Assembly (NCBI RefSeq): GCF_030997045.1
Contig: NZ_CP116899.1
Span: 124,001 to 188,000 of the forward strand
Reading direction: 5' to 3'
Source of the DNA: Microbulbifer sp. TB1203
GTDB taxonomy: Bacteria > Pseudomonadota > Gammaproteobacteria > Pseudomonadales > Cellvibrionaceae
Length of the DNA: 64,000 nucleotides
In this document: positions 60,413 to 64,000 of the stretch, piece after piece
Layout of the letters: every line of letters starts with the position of its first letter
Numbering within the stretch: the stretch's first letter is position 1
Made by a program: the position numbers and the translations under genes
The notes under the pieces: model-generated
Seen by the model: only the letters and a program-made list of their open reading frames with translations
Told to the model about the DNA's origin: nothing
The model's database searches: none

Positions 60413-60787
60413 ATGACGGGCATCCCTTCGTCTTTTTCCCCAATCCAATTGCACAATCGTCTCAACCGCCCGGTGTGGCTGGGTTTCAGGCAGGGGCAGC
60501 AGGACGACCGCCAACTGGTGTTTCTGTGCAGCGGCACGGACAGGGCGGCGCAGGTTTGCAAGAACTTCGAGACTTTTGCCGGGCAGATTGTGCGCGAGTT
60601 CAACCTCGATCCCACCCAGGTGGATTTCGTCGAGCTGCGTGGCGAGGGCGACGAGCATCAATGGTACCGCTGGCACGCCCAGTGGGTGGGTACTGCGCCC
60701 ATGGAGTGCCGCGCCGAGCAGGTGGTGGGGGAGTCGGGTCGCCGCTACCTGGCCCAGGCCCTCAACCGCCCGGTTGAGGCTGCGTAG
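60413..60787 (+). CDS. Hypothetical protein, 124 aa
   Basis: The start MTGIPSSFSPIQLHNRLNRP is preferred because GAGAGAGG lies ten bases upstream; an open frame extends to 60248 but is less gene-like. The sequence shows VWLGFRQGQQDDRQLVFLCS and HQWYRWHAQWVGTAPMECRA, suggesting a small alpha/beta protein without membrane spans. No family is recognised. It stands alone between the DUF218 gene and the convergent YfcH-like gene. Confidence 0.68.
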   Translation: MTGIPSSFSPIQLHNRLNRPVWLGFRQGQQDDRQLVFLCSGTDRAAQVCKNFETFAGQIVREFNLDPTQVDFVELRGEGDEHQWYRWHAQWVGTAPMECRAEQVVGESGRRYLAQALNRPVEAA

Positions 60788-60847
60788 CGGCCTCAAGCGC
60801 CCATTGACTCGCCATACCGGCGGAGGTCGGTATTTAGGGAGCTGGGG

Positions 60848-61762
60848 TCAGGCTCGCGCTTTCCTCCCCTGCGGCGGGGCCAGCAGGTCTTCCAGCGCCT
60901 GCTCCAGGGTGGGAAAGCGAAAGGTGTAGCCGCTGTCCAGGGCGGTGCGCGGCTCCATTCTCTGGCTGGCCAGCAGCAGTTCCTCGGCCATTTCCCCGAA
61001 CATCAGTTTCAACGTCCACGCGGGTGTGCGCACCAGGCTGGGGCGGTGCAACTGCTTGGCCAGCAGACGGGCGAAGCTGTTGTTGGTCACCGCTTCGGGG
61101 GCGCAGGCGTTGAATGGCTGGCACAGCCGGTGGTCGATGACGTGCAGCATCAGCCCCACGATATCCTCCTCGTGAATCCAGCTCATCCAGTGTTCGCCGG
61201 AACTCAGCGGGCCGCCCAGCCCGAGGCGAAAGGCCGGCAGCATCTGCGTCAGCGCGCCGCCGCGAGTGGAGAGGACTATGGCAGTGCGCATAATACCCAC
61301 GCAGACACCGGCCCGCTGCAGGGGAAGGGTGGCGGCCTCCCAGTCGCGACACAGCTGTGCCGCGAAGCCCCCGCCGGGGCCGCTGCTTTCCCGCAGCAGG
61401 TCACCGCCGCGGTCGCCGTAGTAACCCACCGCGGAACCGGAGAGGAAATAAGACGGCCGCTGTTCCTGGGAGAGGGTCCATTCCACCAGGTTTTCGGTGA
61501 TTTCCAGGCGGGAGCGGTGAATCTCTGCGCGGCGCTTGCTGTTCCAGCGGCGCGAGATGGGCTCGCCCGCCAGGTTCACCACCACGTCGACCGGTGTATG
61601 GACTTCGGTAAGGCTGCGGCAGCCCACGGCCGTCTCTCCGCAGAGGTCGCGCACCTGTTCGGGCCGTCGGCTGAGCACCGTAATCGTATCGCCGCGGGCG
61701 AGCCAATACTGGCAAAACAGGCGGCCGATCAGGCCAGTGCCGCCGCTGATTAAACAATGCAT
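60848..61762 (-). CDS. TIGR01777/YfcH-type NAD(P)-binding protein
   Basis: This is an extended SDR-type protein. The N-terminal Rossmann motif is ISGGTGLIGRLFCQYWLARG; later blocks are VVVNLAGEPISRRW, YFLSGSAVGYYGDRG and MSWIHEEDIVGLMLHVID, all family hallmarks. The C-terminal DUF1731 domain begins FNACAPEAVTNNSFARLLAK. Some members have been linked to cell division inhibition, but the reaction is unknown. Length 304 aa is typical. It is monocistronic. Confidence 0.93.
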   Translation of the reverse strand: MHCLISGGTGLIGRLFCQYWLARGDTITVLSRRPEQVRDLCGETAVGCRSLTEVHTPVDVVVNLAGEPISRRWNSKRRAEIHRSRLEITENLVEWTLSQEQRPSYFLSGSAVGYYGDRGGDLLRESSGPGGGFAAQLCRDWEAATLPLQRAGVCVGIMRTAIVLSTRGGALTQMLPAFRLGLGGPLSSGEHWMSWIHEEDIVGLMLHVIDHRLCQPFNACAPEAVTNNSFARLLAKQLHRPSLVRTPAWTLKLMFGEMAEELLLASQRMEPRTALDSGYTFRFPTLEQALEDLLAPPQGRKARA

Positions 61763-61968
61763 AGGGAAGGCATCCGTGCCGGCATTTGGTTAGAGGCTTG
61801 GCGTATCGCGGACGACGCGGGACGGTAGAGGGCGCCGACACTGTGATACGGCTTATGCGCAGTTTAGGTGAAAGTGGAGAGGTAAGCGGCAAATTTATAC
61901 GCCGTACTAGCTGATATATACAATTAGTACTGCACACCACACTAGTGCCCTGTATGGGCACTACCGGC

Positions 61969-63558
61969 TCAGTCCGATGCCTCGCCAACCAGCGGCGTAT
62001 CCGCCCGCGAGGTCCTTCTGCGCCGCAACAGCTGCGCGGAAACAAGCATCGGCAGCGCCAGCGCGAAGACGCCCCAGACGCCCGCGAGCATAAACGGCGT
62101 GCTGCCGCTCACCGCCCGGATCCGGCCGACCAGTTCGGCCCGCTCGAACTGCGGCAGCCTGTCGATGATCTGTCCGCGGGGGTCCACGATGGCGGTCACG
62201 CCGGTGTTGGTGCCGCGCACCAGATAGCGGCCGGTTTCCAGCGCGCGCATTTGCGCCATCTGCATATGCTGCAACGGACCGATGGAGTCGCCGAACCAGG
62301 CGTCGTTGCTGATGGTCAGCAGCACCTGGGCGGAGAGGGCGCTGTCCGCCACTATCTGCGGGTAGACGATTTCGTAGCAGATGAGCGGGGCCCAGCTGGC
62401 ACCGCCGGCGTGCAGCGGTTGCTGGCCTTCACCCCCCGGGCGAATGAAGGAGGTGGGCAGGTCGAAGAATTCGATAGTGCCGCGAATCCATTCCTCCAGC
62501 GGTACATATTCGCCAAAGGGCACCAGGTGGCGCTTGTGATATACCTGCGGGCTGCGGCCGAATACCGCTGCCGAGTTGTGTATTATGCGCAGGCCGTTGT
62601 CATCACTGTCGTAGAGTACCCCGCTGATCAGGTCGATGCCGCTGTTTTCCGCGTTGCGCTGTAGCGCCTGCATCAGGTTGGGTGCCTGGTGGTAGAACAG
62701 CGGCAGCGCCGCCTCGGGCCAGACGATCACGTCCACGCCGCGTTCGCTCAGGGCCCGGGTGCCGTCCTGGTAGCGGCTGATGGTTTCGCCGCGGAACTCC
62801 GGCAACCACTTCTTCTCCTGGGGAATATTGGCCTGCACCAGGCCCACGGAGATTTCCTTCCCTTCCGGTGCCGTCCACTCCACCTGTGACAGCAGTGCGC
62901 CCAGTGGCCAGGGGAGGGCCGCTGCCAGCAGCAGGGCGATGTGTGCGCGTTTGTTTTCCGGGGTCAGCAGTGGCGCCAGGCGCCCGCTGGCGGCCAGCGC
63001 AATCACGGCCGCGGTGAAGGCCAGCAGTAGGCCAATACCATAGACGCTTATCACCGGCGCCCAGCCGGACAGCCAGGTACCGATATGGGCGTAGCCGGCA
63101 AACAACCAGGGGAAGCCGGTGAAGAACCAGCTGCGCAGCCACTCACTGACAAACCAAAGGGCGGCGAAGGCGAGGGCGAAGCTGATTTTGTTGTCGGTAA
63201 ACCGGCCGAGGAAGTAAAACGGCAGTGCCAGCAGCAGCGCCATAATGGACACAAAGGCACCAGTGAGCAGTAGGCCCAGGGGGACCGATGAGCCGCCGAA
63301 CTGGGTGATGGAGACATACACCCAGGAGCCGCCACTGGCGAACAGGCCCAGGCCATAGCAGAGCGCCAGCCACAGGCTGCGGCCTCCACCGAGCTGCCGG
63401 CCTTCGCCGGCGGCGCGCAGGTTCAGCCAGGCCAGCAGCGACAGGGACAGCAGGCCGCAGATCCACCAGCCGAAAGGGGCCAGGGAGAGGGTTAGCAAGG
63501 CGCCGGCGGCGGCCGCCAATGCGGAATGCGGAATGCGGAATGCGGAATGTTTACTCAT
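61969..63558 (-). CDS. lnt: Apolipoprotein N-acyltransferase
   Basis: Lnt adds the third acyl chain to outer-membrane lipoproteins. After several membrane helices, the nitrilase-like domain shows the catalytic Glu in VIVWPEAALPLF, Lys in YHKRHLVPFGEYVPLEEW and Cys in APLICYEIVYPQIV. Length 529 aa is normal. Its N-terminus MSKHSAFRIPHSAL is encoded by AATGCGG repeats read in reverse, so repeat DNA has been captured as coding sequence. It follows corC as in E. coli (ybeX-lnt). Confidence 0.94.
   Translation of the reverse strand: MSKHSAFRIPHSALAAAAGALLTLSLAPFGWWICGLLSLSLLAWLNLRAAGEGRQLGGGRSLWLALCYGLGLFASGGSWVYVSITQFGGSSVPLGLLLTGAFVSIMALLLALPFYFLGRFTDNKISFALAFAALWFVSEWLRSWFFTGFPWLFAGYAHIGTWLSGWAPVISVYGIGLLLAFTAAVIALAASGRLAPLLTPENKRAHIALLLAAALPWPLGALLSQVEWTAPEGKEISVGLVQANIPQEKKWLPEFRGETISRYQDGTRALSERGVDVIVWPEAALPLFYHQAPNLMQALQRNAENSGIDLISGVLYDSDDNGLRIIHNSAAVFGRSPQVYHKRHLVPFGEYVPLEEWIRGTIEFFDLPTSFIRPGGEGQQPLHAGGASWAPLICYEIVYPQIVADSALSAQVLLTISNDAWFGDSIGPLQHMQMAQMRALETGRYLVRGTNTGVTAIVDPRGQIIDRLPQFERAELVGRIRAVSGSTPFMLAGVWGVFALALPMLVSAQLLRRRRTSRADTPLVGEASD
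63518..63549. repeat. AATGCGG heptamers inside the lnt start region
   Basis: Four tandem copies plus a partial unit lie within the first codons of lnt. They match the tract at 2649-2697. Confidence 0.88.
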
Positions 63559-63644
63559 TCAGTCCCCGGATCGGCTCCAATTTTTGGTGCTGGCCTGATT
63601 CCAACTGTCTGTCGGCAGGTGCGCTGCGCTTATCCATCCCACGC

Positions 63645-63674
63645 CATTCCGCATTCCTCATTCCGCATTCCTCA
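63645..63674. repeat. Inverse AATGCGG/AATGAGG repeats at the corC 3' end
   Basis: CATTCCGCATTCCTCATTCC continues with GCATTCCTCAT, giving alternating AATGAGG and AATGCGG on the minus strand. The last codons of corC (MRNAE) fall in it. Together with 63518-63549 it forms an inverted pair bracketing the corC-lnt junction. Confidence 0.85.
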
Positions 63675-64000
63675 TCCGACTCACCCGCAGCAGGTGAACC
63701 TGCCGGTTGTCTGCATAGAGCACGCGGAAGGTGAAATTCCCCAGCCGGGTGACTTCGTCGCGCCCGGGCAGGTGGCCGAAGGACTGCATGACCAGGCCGC
63801 CGATGGTGTCGAACTCCTCGTCGCTTAGTTCGCTGTCGAAATAGTGGTTGAAATCCTCGATGGGGGTGAGGGCCTTGACGATAAAATCGTTGTCGCCCAC
63901 CTTGCGGATAAAGCTGTCCGCTTCCTCCTCGTCGGTTTCGTCCTCGATCTCGCCGACGATCTCCTCGAGGATATCCTCGATGGTGACTACGCCGGAGACG
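63658..64000 (-). CDS. corC: HlyC/CorC family protein, N-terminus outside the window
   Basis: The frame stays open to the window end, giving the end of the second CBS domain (VVTIEDILEEIVGEIEDE) and the CorC/HlyC C-terminal domain (ADSFIRKVGDNDFIVKALTP, FDTIGGLVMQSFGHLPGRDE). CorC/YbeX proteins affect Mg2+/Co2+ homeostasis and, in E. coli, ribosome-related functions. The normal end appears extended by a few codons derived from AATGCGG repeat DNA. Placed upstream of lnt as in many gammaproteobacteria. Confidence 0.92.
   Translation of the reverse strand, partial: VSGVVTIEDILEEIVGEIEDETDEEEADSFIRKVGDNDFIVKALTPIEDFNHYFDSELSDEEFDTIGGLVMQSFGHLPGRDEVTRLGNFTFRVLYADNRQVHLLRVSRMRNAE

Overview
The window is a high-GC gammaproteobacterial chromosome segment. 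Gene content (leuS-lptE-holA, lnt, ybeX/corC, urease, urea ABC transporter, phospholipase A1, secreted PL1 pectate lyase) fits a marine polysaccharide-degrading bacterium of the Cellvibrionales/Microbulbifer kind. That placement is inferred from gene content only. Into this backbone is set a visibly AT-richer tract at about 24.16-41.3 kb.

Layout. 0-8.2 kb: end of a nitroreductase, an unknown gene, pldA, a Nudix hydrolase, an Orn/Lys/Arg-type decarboxylase, a BlaI-type repressor with an M56-M23 membrane metallopeptidase, and an IS200/IS605 element. 8.3-18 kb: DUF815 ATPase, ThuA-like protein, a scar zone of gene remnants, a membrane LytTR regulator, a two-subunit periplasmic molybdenum hydroxylase, aidB and a pectate lyase. 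18.5-24.15 kb: ureD-ureABC-ureEF-ureG plus a small His-rich membrane protein. 24.16-41.3 kb: an integron-type cassette array with no integrase in the window. 41.8-53.7 kb: a response regulator, a very large hybrid kinase with an NCS1 permease-like N-terminus, a porin and urtABCDE. 54.2-64 kb: holA, lptE, leuS, a YbeL-like protein, a YdcF-like protein, a YfcH-like protein, lnt and the end of corC.

The cassette array is the main discovery. Nearly all its genes read on the minus strand. They are separated by dyad-symmetric attC-like sites with R-box cores of the GTTRRRY type at about 24.2, 25.4, 26.6, 31.55, 35.3, 36.35, 37.64, 40.04 and 41.0 kb. Cargo includes a YafO-type toxin with a short non-YafN partner, a Tse2-like toxin with a small acidic partner, an Mrr-like nuclease, a TIR-like protein with a DUF2188 protein, several membrane proteins of unknown function, and two unusually large cassettes: 588 aa, and 1256 aa with a restriction-endonuclease-like N-terminus. 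An IS1182 element sits inside one attC core, and a second IS-end relic abuts another core. A group II intron 3' remnant and three direct copies of a 147-bp dyad repeat are also present. I infer a cluster of attC sites lacking an integrase, carrying candidate phage-defence and stabilisation genes.

The array lies between the urease operon and the urea sensing and import genes, so it appears to split one urea-utilisation locus: the kinase and regulator sense, UrtABCDE imports, UreABC hydrolyses, and UreDEFG load nickel. Two backbone genes (the decarboxylase and DUF815) each have a decayed second copy of their 3' end just beyond an adjacent opposite-strand gene or gene pair. Palindromic GTAGGAGC-type elements and AATGCGG tandem heptamers are scattered between backbone genes.
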